In this document: positions 14,901-24,586 of the stretch, one piece after another
Layout: every line of letters starts with the position of its first letter
How positions within the stretch are numbered: the first letter of the stretch is position 1
Assembly (NCBI RefSeq): GCF_016786355.1
Contig: NZ_JADWYX010000031.1
Location: forward strand, 1 to 64,000
Origin: Frankia sp. AgB1.9
GTDB taxonomy: Bacteria; Actinomycetota; Actinomycetes; Frankiales; Frankiaceae
Reading direction: 5' to 3'
DNA length: 64,000 bases
Program-made: the position numbers and the translations under genes
The notes under the pieces: generated by a model
What the model saw: only the letters and a program-made list of their open reading frames with translations
Told to the model about the DNA's origin: nothing
The model's database searches: none

Positions 14901-16580
14901 TCAGCCTGCCAGGACCGCGCCGAGGCGGCGGCGGGTTTCGGGCTCGCCCAGGGCCTGGGTGACGAGGTGGAACGCCGGGCTGCGGTTCGAGCCGGTGAGC
15001 AGGACGCGGAAGACCTGCGCCGCCTCCTTCGTCGAGCCGACGAACGAGTCCTTGTCGGCCTTGTACTCCTTCGGGCTACCGGCGAACCTGTTCGCGACCG
15101 CGGCGGCCCGGATCTGCCCGAACCATTCGTCGCTGTCGTCCACGTGCCGGTAGTCGCGCAGGAAGTCCTCGCACAGCGCGCGGACCACGTCCGCCGGCAG
15201 GGCGCCGAGCCGCGGGTCGGCCGGGTCGGTGACCGGCTCGAAGAGCGCCGCGAAGAAGTAGCCGTAGACCGAACGGAAGTCCGACCACTTGCGCAGGTCC
15301 TTGCGGGGGTTCTCGACGCCGGTCCGCTCGATGTCCAGGGCGCGCAGCGCGACCCGCGGCTCGGCGCGGACCGCCGAAGCGAGCTCCGTGTCGTGGACGT
15401 CGGCCCAGCCGAGCACCTCGTCCACGATCGTCTGGCCGGACAGGGTCGCGATGTGGTCGGCCGCGATGTCCTCCAGCTTGACCAGGTCGACCAGGGCGCC
15501 TGAGACGCCGGCCTCCGAGAGGCGCAGCGGCTCGGCGAGCGCCTGGTCCATCGGCAGCACGGCCAGCCGGCCGTTGATCAGCCCGCGCAGGTAGTAGAGG
15601 ACGGCGTCCGCCGGGTAGCCGGCGGCGATGTAGAACTCGACCGACGCCTCCGGGTCCTTGCGCTTGGACAGCTTCCGCTTGCTCGACCCGTCCCCCTTGA
15701 GCAGCGGCGCGATGTGGGCGTACGGGATCCGCTCGAAGCCGGCCGCGTCGAACAGCTGCAGATGCAGGGGCACCGACGACAGCCACTCGTCGGCGCGGAT
15801 CACGTGGGTGACCCGCATCAGGTGGTCGTCGACGGCGTGCGCGAAGTGGTAGGTCGGCAGCCGCAGCGGGCTGTCCGAGGACTTCAGCAGGACGACGTCG
15901 TTGCGGTTGGCGTCCGCGGTGATCTCGCCGCGGATCAGGTCGGTGTAGGTGACCCTGGAGCCGCCGGGGGAGCGGAACCGGACGACGTACGGCCGGCCCG
16001 CCGCGAGCGCCTCCCGGACCTGCTCGTCCGGGGCGTCGCGCCACAGCGCCCACCGGGCGTAGTACCCGGTCGGCACCTTCGCGGCCCGCTGCTGCTCGGC
16101 CGACGCGGCCAGCTCCTCCTTGGTGGCGAAGCACAGGTACGCCCGGCCGTCCCGCAGGAACTCGCGGGCGTACGAGAGGTAGATCTCGGCCCGTTCGGAC
16201 TGGGTGTACGGGCCGTAGGCGCCCTTCTCCGGCGTCTCGTCGGCGTGGACCCCGAAGTAGGTGAACGCCGCGTCGAACTGCAGGAGCGCGCCCTCGACGG
16301 TCCTGGCCTGGTCGGTGTCCTCGACCCGGATGAAGTAGGCGCCGCCGGAGTGCCGGGCGAGGTCCTTGTCGAGCATCGCCACGTAGACGCCGCCGAGGTG
16401 GGCGGCGCCGGTCGGGCTCGGCGAGAACCGGGTGACCATCGCGCCCGCGGGCAGGTCCCGGGGCGGGTAGCGCTGCTCCCAGTACTCCGGACCGGGCAGA
16501 TCGCCGTCCGGCCGGTCCGCGGAAGCCGGTCCGGCCGGGACCCTGGGGAACAGGGCGTCGATCTCGTCCCGCTCAAGCAT
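14901..16580 (-). CDS. gltX: Glutamyl-tRNA synthetase, long clostridial-like type
   Basis: 559 residues, a class I synthetase that attaches Glu to tRNA. The HIGH-like motif is FSPSPTGAAHLGG (residues 52-64), followed by FIRVEDTDQAR; IRADEWLSSVPLH precedes the KMSKS-like KLSKR (303-307). Unlike the usual ~480-residue actinobacterial enzyme it has a ~48-residue N-terminal leader (ALFPRV, YWEQRYPPRDLPAGAMVTRF) and a GYYARWALWRDA segment, which resemble the long GluRS of Clostridia. It may be a second, acquired copy; the normal gltX would lie elsewhere. GGAAGGA precedes the ATG. A self-resistance or specialised role is possible but unsupported. Confidence 0.87.
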   Translation of the reverse strand: MLERDEIDALFPRVPAGPASADRPDGDLPGPEYWEQRYPPRDLPAGAMVTRFSPSPTGAAHLGGVYVAMLDKDLARHSGGAYFIRVEDTDQARTVEGALLQFDAAFTYFGVHADETPEKGAYGPYTQSERAEIYLSYAREFLRDGRAYLCFATKEELAASAEQQRAAKVPTGYYARWALWRDAPDEQVREALAAGRPYVVRFRSPGGSRVTYTDLIRGEITADANRNDVVLLKSSDSPLRLPTYHFAHAVDDHLMRVTHVIRADEWLSSVPLHLQLFDAAGFERIPYAHIAPLLKGDGSSKRKLSKRKDPEASVEFYIAAGYPADAVLYYLRGLINGRLAVLPMDQALAEPLRLSEAGVSGALVDLVKLEDIAADHIATLSGQTIVDEVLGWADVHDTELASAVRAEPRVALRALDIERTGVENPRKDLRKWSDFRSVYGYFFAALFEPVTDPADPRLGALPADVVRALCEDFLRDYRHVDDSDEWFGQIRAAAVANRFAGSPKEYKADKDSFVGSTKEAAQVFRVLLTGSNRSPAFHLVTQALGEPETRRRLGAVLAG

Positions 16581-16968
16581 GACGGGTCCTTCCAGGGGCC
16601 GGTTGTCGTCCGGGCGTGTTCGGGATCGTTCTCGTCCGAACCCGCCTGGTCCCCGCCGAGCGGCCTACCGGCCCGCGTCGGCGCTGAACGTTCGGATGGG
16701 TGGGGCTCGGCGGATCAGTCCTGGCCACCGCGGACCCATGTCGATGTTAGTACGCGGCGCCGCGACCCCGGCGGCCCGCGCGTCCCGGCCGCGCCCAGCC
16801 GCTCGGGCTGAGGAGGGGCCCCGGCCGCGGGCTGGCCCGGCTCACGCTGCCAGCCCGGCACTTTTGGTGATCGTCCTGTCGCGTGGCCTGGCCGGTCACG
16901 GGCCCGCGGGTGTCCCGATTCGACCGAGCGGTCCAACTGCGCCGAGGACCCTCGTAAACTGCCCCTTT
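16581..16968. other. Intergenic region between divergent gltX-like and paaX-like genes
   Basis: 388 bp with no credible small gene. No T-box (no TGGNACCGCG on the minus strand) was found upstream of gltX. A TAAACT hexamer at 16955-16960 lies 8 bp before the PaaX GTG and fits a -10 element of a leaderless transcript. Confidence 0.45.
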
Positions 16969-17976
16969 GTGACCTCGCCGCGCCGGACAATCGGGCCGGA
17001 CCACCTTCCGGCCCATCCGCTGGTACCCCCACAGCGGCCAGCCCTGCGCGCGCTGCCCACGCACCCCGAGGTCGACCTACCGCGCACCCAGGAAGGCCCG
17101 CAGCCGCAGCGGCTGTTGACCACCCTGCTCGGCGACTACTGGTACGGCCGGCGCGAGCACCTGCCCTCCGCCGCCCTCGTCGCGCTGCTGGGCGACTTCG
17201 GCGTGACCACCGTCGGCGCCCGCGCGGCACTGTCCAGGCTGGCCCGGCGCGGTGTCCTGGAGTCCTCCAAGGTCGGTCGCCACACCTACTACGGGCTGAC
17301 CGCCGCCGCGTCCGAGGTCGTCCTGGAGAACGTGCACCGGCTCCGGTCCTTCGGTGAGCGGCACGAGCCGTGGGATGGCCGGTGGACCGTCGCGGCCTTC
17401 TCGCTGCCCGAGGATCTGCGCGACGTCCGGCACACCGTGCGCAGCCGGCTGCGCTGGCTCGGGTTCGCCCCGCTCTACGACGGCATGTGGGTCAGTCCCC
17501 GCCCGGTCGCGGAGCCCGCCCGCCGGGTGTTCGCCGAGCTGGGGGTGCTGGCGTCCACCGTGCTGACCACGACCGTCGACGCCCGCCGCAGTGACCCGCG
17601 CCCGCCGATGGCCGCCTGGGACCTCTCCGAGCTCCGTGGCCAGTACGAGGAGTTCGTCGCGACCACCGCCCCGCTGCGAGACCAGGTCCGCGCCGGCGGC
17701 GTCGCCGGCGCGCCGGCCCTGGTCGCCAGGACCGCGCTGCTCAACGCCTGGTGGCGCTTCCCCAGCCTCGACCCGGACCTCCCGCTCGACCTGCTGCCCG
17801 AGCGCTGGCCGCGCCGTGGCGCCCGCGACCTGTTCGCCGAGACCTACGACGCTCTGGGCCCGCTGGCCGTCGAGCGGTTCCGCGCGGTCGTCGGCGAGTC
17901 GGCGCCAGAGCTGGCCGCGCTGGCCGGCTACCAGCGTTCCGAAGGCTCCACCGGCGGCCCATCGGCCCGGCGCTAG
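16969..17976 (+). CDS. PaaX-family transcriptional regulator
   Basis: 335 residues. The N-terminal winged helix (LTTLLGDYWYGRREHLPSAALVALLGDFGVTTVGARAALSRLARRGVLESSKVGRHTYYGLT) is followed by the central PaaX domain (WDGRWTVAAFSLPEDLRDVRHTVRSRLRWLGFAPLYDGMWVSP) and a C-terminal domain. PaaX repressors of this kind respond to aryl-CoA esters in phenylacetate degradation, but no paa gene is in the window. GTG 16969 is chosen from the -10-like hexamer 8 bp upstream; the open frame extends further but the extension looks non-coding. Confidence 0.85.
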   Translation: MTSPRRTIGPDHLPAHPLVPPQRPALRALPTHPEVDLPRTQEGPQPQRLLTTLLGDYWYGRREHLPSAALVALLGDFGVTTVGARAALSRLARRGVLESSKVGRHTYYGLTAAASEVVLENVHRLRSFGERHEPWDGRWTVAAFSLPEDLRDVRHTVRSRLRWLGFAPLYDGMWVSPRPVAEPARRVFAELGVLASTVLTTTVDARRSDPRPPMAAWDLSELRGQYEEFVATTAPLRDQVRAGGVAGAPALVARTALLNAWWRFPSLDPDLPLDLLPERWPRRGARDLFAETYDALGPLAVERFRAVVGESAPELAALAGYQRSEGSTGGPSARR

Positions 17977-18032
17977 CCGCTTTCCGCAGTCAGGGTGGCC
18001 AGTTCGCCCTGCTGATCATCTTCTGTCGACAG

Positions 18033-18106
18033 TGATCGCGATTTGGACCCTCCGGTGGTCGTGGAAACGCCCTGATCACAGCCGTGGGAGGGCCAAAAAG
18101 CGATCA
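18033..18106. repeat. Family A palindromic element, copy 2
   Basis: 74 bp. TGATCGCGATTTGGACCCTC pairs with GAGGGCCAAAAAGCGATCA. GATC sites start at 18034 and 18102 (68 bp). It lies between the paaX-like gene and rarA, 57 bp after the paaX stop. Confidence 0.8.
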
Positions 18107-18232
18107 CCGGCCAGTAGGCGGTGGTTCCGCGGGCGCCGCTCCTGTGGCAGCGGCCGTCGGCGAACCGCGTCGAGCAGGTCGGCGATGCAGGTTGCCAGCA
18201 CCGCCTGGTGACCGTCGCCGTACGGTTGGTGG

Positions 18233-20128
18233 GTGAGCCTGTTCGACACGGTTGCTCCCTTCCCCGACGCCTCACCAGGCGGCGCGCCGGGTGCCGGCCC
18301 CACCGCGCCTGCCTCGGCCGGCGGTGGCGCACCGGCGGGCCAGGCTGCCGGGTCCCGCCCGGCTGGGCAGCCTGGCGGACCGGCCCCGCTTCCCGCGCCG
18401 ACAGGTCCACTCGCCGACCGGCTGCGCCCGCGCGGGCTCGACGAGCTCGTCGGCCAGCGGCACCTGCTCGGCCCCGGCAGCCCGCTGCGCCGGCTCGTCG
18501 AGGGCGGCGGGACGACCTCGGTCGTGCTGTGGGGGCCGCCGGGCACCGGGAAGACGACGCTCGCGCACATCGTGTCGCGCGCGACCGGCCGGCGGTTCCG
18601 TGAGCTCTCGGCGGTCACGGCCGGCGTCAAGGACGTCCGGGCGGTGATCGACGAGGCGCGGGAGGCGCTGTCGAGCAGCCGGTCGAACCAGTCGCGACGG
18701 ATGGTCCGCGAGCCCGGCCTGTTCAGTGACGCGACCCAGCCGGCCGGCGGGGAGGTGCCTGTCGACCTGCGGACCGTGCTGTTCATCGACGAGGTGCACC
18801 GGTTCACCCGGACCCAGCAGGACGCGCTGCTGCCGGCCGTCGAGCGGGGCTGGGTCACGCTGGTCGCCGCGACCACGGAGAACCCGTCGTTCTCGGTGGT
18901 GGCCCCGCTGCTGTCGCGCTCGCTGCTGTTCACGCTCACGCCGCTGACCGACGACGACATCCGCGCCCTGGTCCGCCGCGCTCTGGTCGACCCGCGCGGC
19001 TACGGCGGCCGGGTACGGATCGCCGACGACGCCCTGGAGCACCTGGTCCGGCTGGCCGGTGGCGACGCCCGCCGCGCGCTCACGGCGCTGGAGGCGAGCG
19101 CCGAGGCGGCCCTCGCGGTCGCGCAGACCGCGGCACCCTCGCTGGCCACGGCGCCGACGCCGTCCGCGCAGGCGGCTGCCGAGGGCGGCTCGCCGGGCAA
19201 GGTCGAGCTGGGCCCGGCCGTCGCCGGGGCGGGAACCGACACCGCGGCTCCGCCGGCCGCGAGCCGGGCGACGAGCGACCTGACTGCGGCCGAGCCGCCG
19301 CCGGCCGATCCGACCGTCGCTGACCTGACCACAGCTGACCTGACCACGGCCGATCCGACCAGGGCCGACCTGACCACGGCCGATCCGGCCGTCGACGGCG
19401 CGGCTCCCGAGGCGCCGGAGCAGGCGCAGGCGCCGACGGCTGCGGTGGACCTCGCCCTGCTGGAGCAGTCGATCAACCGTGCGGCCGTCCGCTACGACCG
19501 GGACGGCGACCAGCACTACGACGTCGTCAGCGCCTTCATCAAGTCGATGCGCGGCGGCGATGCCGACGCCTCGCTGCACTATCTGGCCCGAATGATCGAG
19601 GCGGGCGAGGACCCGCGCTTCATCGCCCGCCGCATGATCATCCTGGCCAGCGAGGACATCGGCATGGCCGACCCGGGCGCGCTCGGTGTCGCCGTCTCGG
19701 CCGCCCAGGCGCTGGAGCTGATCGGCCTGCCGGAGGCCCGGCTCGCCCTCGCCCAGGCTGTGATTCACCTCGCGCTTGCCCCGAAGTCCAACGCGGTGAT
19801 CCGGGCGATGGACGCGGCCACCGCCGACGTCCGCGCCGGGAAGGCCGGGCCCGTTCCGCGCCACCTGCGCGACGCGCACTATCAGGGTGCCCGCCGGCTC
19901 GGTCACGGCGACGGCTACCGCTACCCGCACGACTATCCCGAAGGTGTGGCCCGCCAGCAGTACCCGCCGGACGAGCTGGTCGGCGTCGACTACTACCGCC
20001 CGGGTGACCTCGGCTTCGAGCGCCGGGCCGCCGCGCGGGCGGCGGAGCTGCGCGCGGTGCTGCGGGCCTCGACGTCCGCCGACGCCCCGCCTGACCCCCT
20101 TGACGGGGCTCGCGGGGAGGGGTCCTGA
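18233..20128 (+). CDS. rarA: Replication-associated recombination protein RarA (MgsA/WRNIP1 family)
   Basis: 631 residues, a clamp-loader-like AAA+ ATPase acting at stalled forks. After a Pro/Gly-rich leader: [18 protein letters not shown], Walker [14 protein letters not shown], Walker [10 protein letters not shown], sensor 1 [12 protein letters not shown], and [12 protein letters not shown]. The C-terminal MgsA domain ([27 protein letters not shown]) is intact. Between them is a ~100-residue insertion (about 300-402) of Ala/Thr/Asp repeats such as [20 protein letters not shown]. The usual length is ~450, so leader and insertion explain the excess. Start is GTG 18233. Confidence 0.93.
   Translation: MSLFDTVAPFPDASPGGAPGAGPTAPASAGGGAPAGQAAGSRPAGQPGGPAPLPAPTGPLADRLRPRGLDELVGQRHLLGPGSPLRRLVEGGGTTSVVLWGPPGTGKTTLAHIVSRATGRRFRELSAVTAGVKDVRAVIDEAREALSSSRSNQSRRMVREPGLFSDATQPAGGEVPVDLRTVLFIDEVHRFTRTQQDALLPAVERGWVTLVAATTENPSFSVVAPLLSRSLLFTLTPLTDDDIRALVRRALVDPRGYGGRVRIADDALEHLVRLAGGDARRALTALEASAEAALAVAQTAAPSLATAPTPSAQAAAEGGSPGKVELGPAVAGAGTDTAAPPAASRATSDLTAAEPPPADPTVADLTTADLTTADPTRADLTTADPAVDGAAPEAPEQAQAPTAAVDLALLEQSINRAAVRYDRDGDQHYDVVSAFIKSMRGGDADASLHYLARMIEAGEDPRFIARRMIILASEDIGMADPGALGVAVSAAQALELIGLPEARLALAQAVIHLALAPKSNAVIRAMDAATADVRAGKAGPVPRHLRDAHYQGARRLGHGDGYRYPHDYPEGVARQQYPPDELVGVDYYRPGDLGFERRAAARAAELRAVLRASTSADAPPDPLDGARGEGS
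19311..19395 (+). repeat. In-frame degenerate repeat in rarA
   Basis: A ~15-nt unit close to GACCTGACCACGGCC / GATCCGACC is repeated about six times and encodes [17 protein letters not shown] and ADLTTADP. It lies in the linker between the AAA+ lid and the MgsA domain and looks like replication-slippage expansion tolerated in a disordered linker. Confidence 0.65.
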
Positions 20129-20301
20129 CACGACCCGGTCTGCGGGCCATGCCGTGCTGGGGGCCGTCCGGTCGGTAAGGTCCTCTCACGACCGGTGTTC
20201 GCGGTCCGGGCAGAACCGGGCGGTGACCTTCGGGCACGACACCGGCCGGTCAGATACCGGCCGGTCGGGTACTGGCCGACCCGCATTGGAGGCGCGTGAC
20301 G

Positions 20302-20811
20302 ATGTCCGCTGGCGCGATGGCCGGCCTGATCGCGTCGGGTGCCTTCGCGGTGCTCGTGCTCTTCGGCTGCTACGCCCTCTACAAGCTGGGCAAGATCTTC
20401 GACGAGACCGCCGCCCGGGTCCGTCAGACCGGCATCGCCATCGACGAGGGCACCGCGCGGGTCCGGCAGGCGGGCGCGACCGTCGACGAGGTCAACGTCG
20501 CGCTCGCGCACGTGAACAAGGAGCTCGACCGGATCGACGCGATCACGGAGAACGTCCAGACGATCACCACCAACGTGTCGTCGATGTCGTCGCTGTTCGC
20601 GGCGACCATCGGCGGGCCGATCGTGCGGGTCGCGGCCTTCTCCTACGGAGTGCGCCAGGCGGCCTCCAAGCGGGCCAGGGCCGAGGTCAGCTCCCGGGTC
20701 GAGGCCGAGATCAAGGCCGAGAAGACGGCGGCCAGGCGGTCGCGACGCGCCGCGACGGCGCCGGCGCAGCCGACCGGCACCGACGTCGACGAGCCGGTCC
20801 GGGGCCGCTAG
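20302..20811 (+). CDS. DUF948 domain-containing membrane protein
   Basis: 169 residues. One N-terminal membrane helix ([23 protein letters not shown]) is followed by a long coiled coil ([45 protein letters not shown]) and a charged Lys/Arg tail. DUF948 proteins are of unknown function. GGAGG at 20288-20292 is 9 bp before ATG 20302 and only 3 bp before an in-frame GTG at 20296, so ATG is preferred. The gene sits between rarA and alaS, a conserved actinobacterial position, and abuts the next gene. Confidence 0.82.
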   Translation: MSAGAMAGLIASGAFAVLVLFGCYALYKLGKIFDETAARVRQTGIAIDEGTARVRQAGATVDEVNVALAHVNKELDRIDAITENVQTITTNVSSMSSLFAATIGGPIVRVAAFSYGVRQAASKRARAEVSSRVEAEIKAEKTAARRSRRAATAPAQPTGTDVDEPVRGR

Positions 20812-21099
20812 ATGCCGCGCCGGCTGTTCTACGTCACCTTCGGCGCGGTCGCCGGGGTCCTCGCCGTGCGCCAGGCGGCCAAGGCCGCCGCCGCGATGGC
20901 CCCGGGCAGTGTCGCCGGCTCGCTGGTCGCGTCGGTCCAGGAGTTCGTGGCCGACGTCCGCGCGTTCATGGCCGAGCGGGAGGACGAGATCCGCGAGGCG
21001 CTCGGTCTGTACGAGGCCGACGAGGACGAGCCGTCCGCCGAGCTCCGCGCCGCCGTGTCCGAGGACACCGTCCGCCTGGAGCGGCTGCGCCAGCGCTAG
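20812..21099 (+). CDS. DUF6167-like small membrane-associated protein
   Basis: 95 residues starting [21 protein letters not shown], with one N-terminal hydrophobic helix, then an acidic helix ([30 protein letters not shown]) and a charged C-terminus. It starts in the base directly after the DUF948 stop codon. The DUF948-DUF6167 pair before alaS recurs in Actinobacteria; its role is unknown. Confidence 0.8.
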   Translation: MPRRLFYVTFGAVAGVLAVRQAAKAAAAMAPGSVAGSLVASVQEFVADVRAFMAEREDEIREALGLYEADEDEPSAELRAAVSEDTVRLERLRQR

Positions 21100-21224
21100 C
21101 CCGAAACTCCTTGGAGCCGCGGCGGGCGGCGGCGGTACGGTTGCGGTGGTCGGCCGGGCGCGCTGCGCGCCGAACCTCACGTACTAAGTTGGACGGCGTC
21201 ACCCCGGCGACCCGCCTGCCCGGT

Positions 21225-21310
21225 CGGTCGCCGCCGGCGCCCGCCGCACCCTGCCCGCCGCACCCTCTGCTCGCTGCAACCCCTGACCGCCGCAACCTCG
21301 ACCCTGGACG
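21225..21310. repeat. Degenerate CCGCCGCAACCCTG repeats before alaS
   Basis: About four loosely repeated units of ~16 bp (GCCCGCCGCACCCTG, CTCGCTGCAACCCCTG, CCGCCGCAACCTCG) fill part of the alaS leader. No riboswitch fold was recognised. Confidence 0.4.
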
Positions 21311-21323
21311 ACGTGAGAAACCG

Positions 21324-23975
<2,652 letters not shown>

Positions 23976-23992
23976 TCGGGCCGGGGCGAGGA

Positions 23993-24586
23993 GTGGCGGC
24001 AGGCGGTCCCGGCGACCCGTCGGTGGGCCGCTCGGCCGATCCGTCCGGATCGGCCGGGTCCGGGGCCGCGGCGGGCCGGCCGCGCAAGCCGCGCCAGCGG
24101 GCCACCCGGCGGCCGCTGCCGCTGGGGGTCTGGCTCGGGGTCGACGTCGGCACGGTTCGGATCGGTGTCTCGGTGAGTGACCCGGATGGGGTTCTCGCAC
24201 TACCGATAGGTACGCTTCGTCGCGACGTGTCAGACAACAGCGATCTCGCGCAGCTGGCCGAGCTCGTACACGAACGGCGGGCGGTAGCGGTGGTGGTCGG
24301 TCTGCCGATGACCCTCTCTGGTGAAGAGGGTCTGGCAGCCCAGCGGATCCGCCAATACGCACAGTCGCTGTCCGCTCGCGTCGCCCCGATTCCGGTCCGT
24401 CTCGTCGACGAGCGGCTGACGACGGCGGCGGCGCATCGCAGAATGGCCGAGCGAGGGCTGAGCTCACGAGCCCGCCGCGGTCTCGTCGACCAGGAGGCAG
24501 CCGTGCAGATCCTGCAACACGCGCTGGACGTGCGGCGCGGCGCGCCGGGCGCGACCGCCGCCGGCGGTCCGACGGAAGATCGGTGA
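23993..24586 (+). CDS. ruvX: Holliday-junction resolvase homologue RuvX/YqgF
   Basis: 197 residues if started at GTG 23993; the first ~45 are low complexity and GTG 24023 is an alternative. Core: WLGVDVGTVRIGVSVSD (DxG nucleotide/metal strand), VVVGLPMTLSG, VRLVDERLTTAAAHRRM and the terminal DQEAAVQILQ with its acidic residue. The RNase-H-like fold acts in 16S rRNA 5'-end maturation and possibly recombination. It is the second gene of the alaS-ruvX-mltG-aroE set and overlaps mltG by 4 nt (GTGA). Confidence 0.93.
   Translation: MAAGGPGDPSVGRSADPSGSAGSGAAAGRPRKPRQRATRRPLPLGVWLGVDVGTVRIGVSVSDPDGVLALPIGTLRRDVSDNSDLAQLAELVHERRAVAVVVGLPMTLSGEEGLAAQRIRQYAQSLSARVAPIPVRLVDERLTTAAAHRRMAERGLSSRARRGLVDQEAAVQILQHALDVRRGAPGATAAGGPTEDR

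Noticed and set aside
16581-16968. T-box or other tRNA-sensing leader upstream of the gltX-like gene
   Set aside because: No T-box core or antiterminator sequence on the minus strand.
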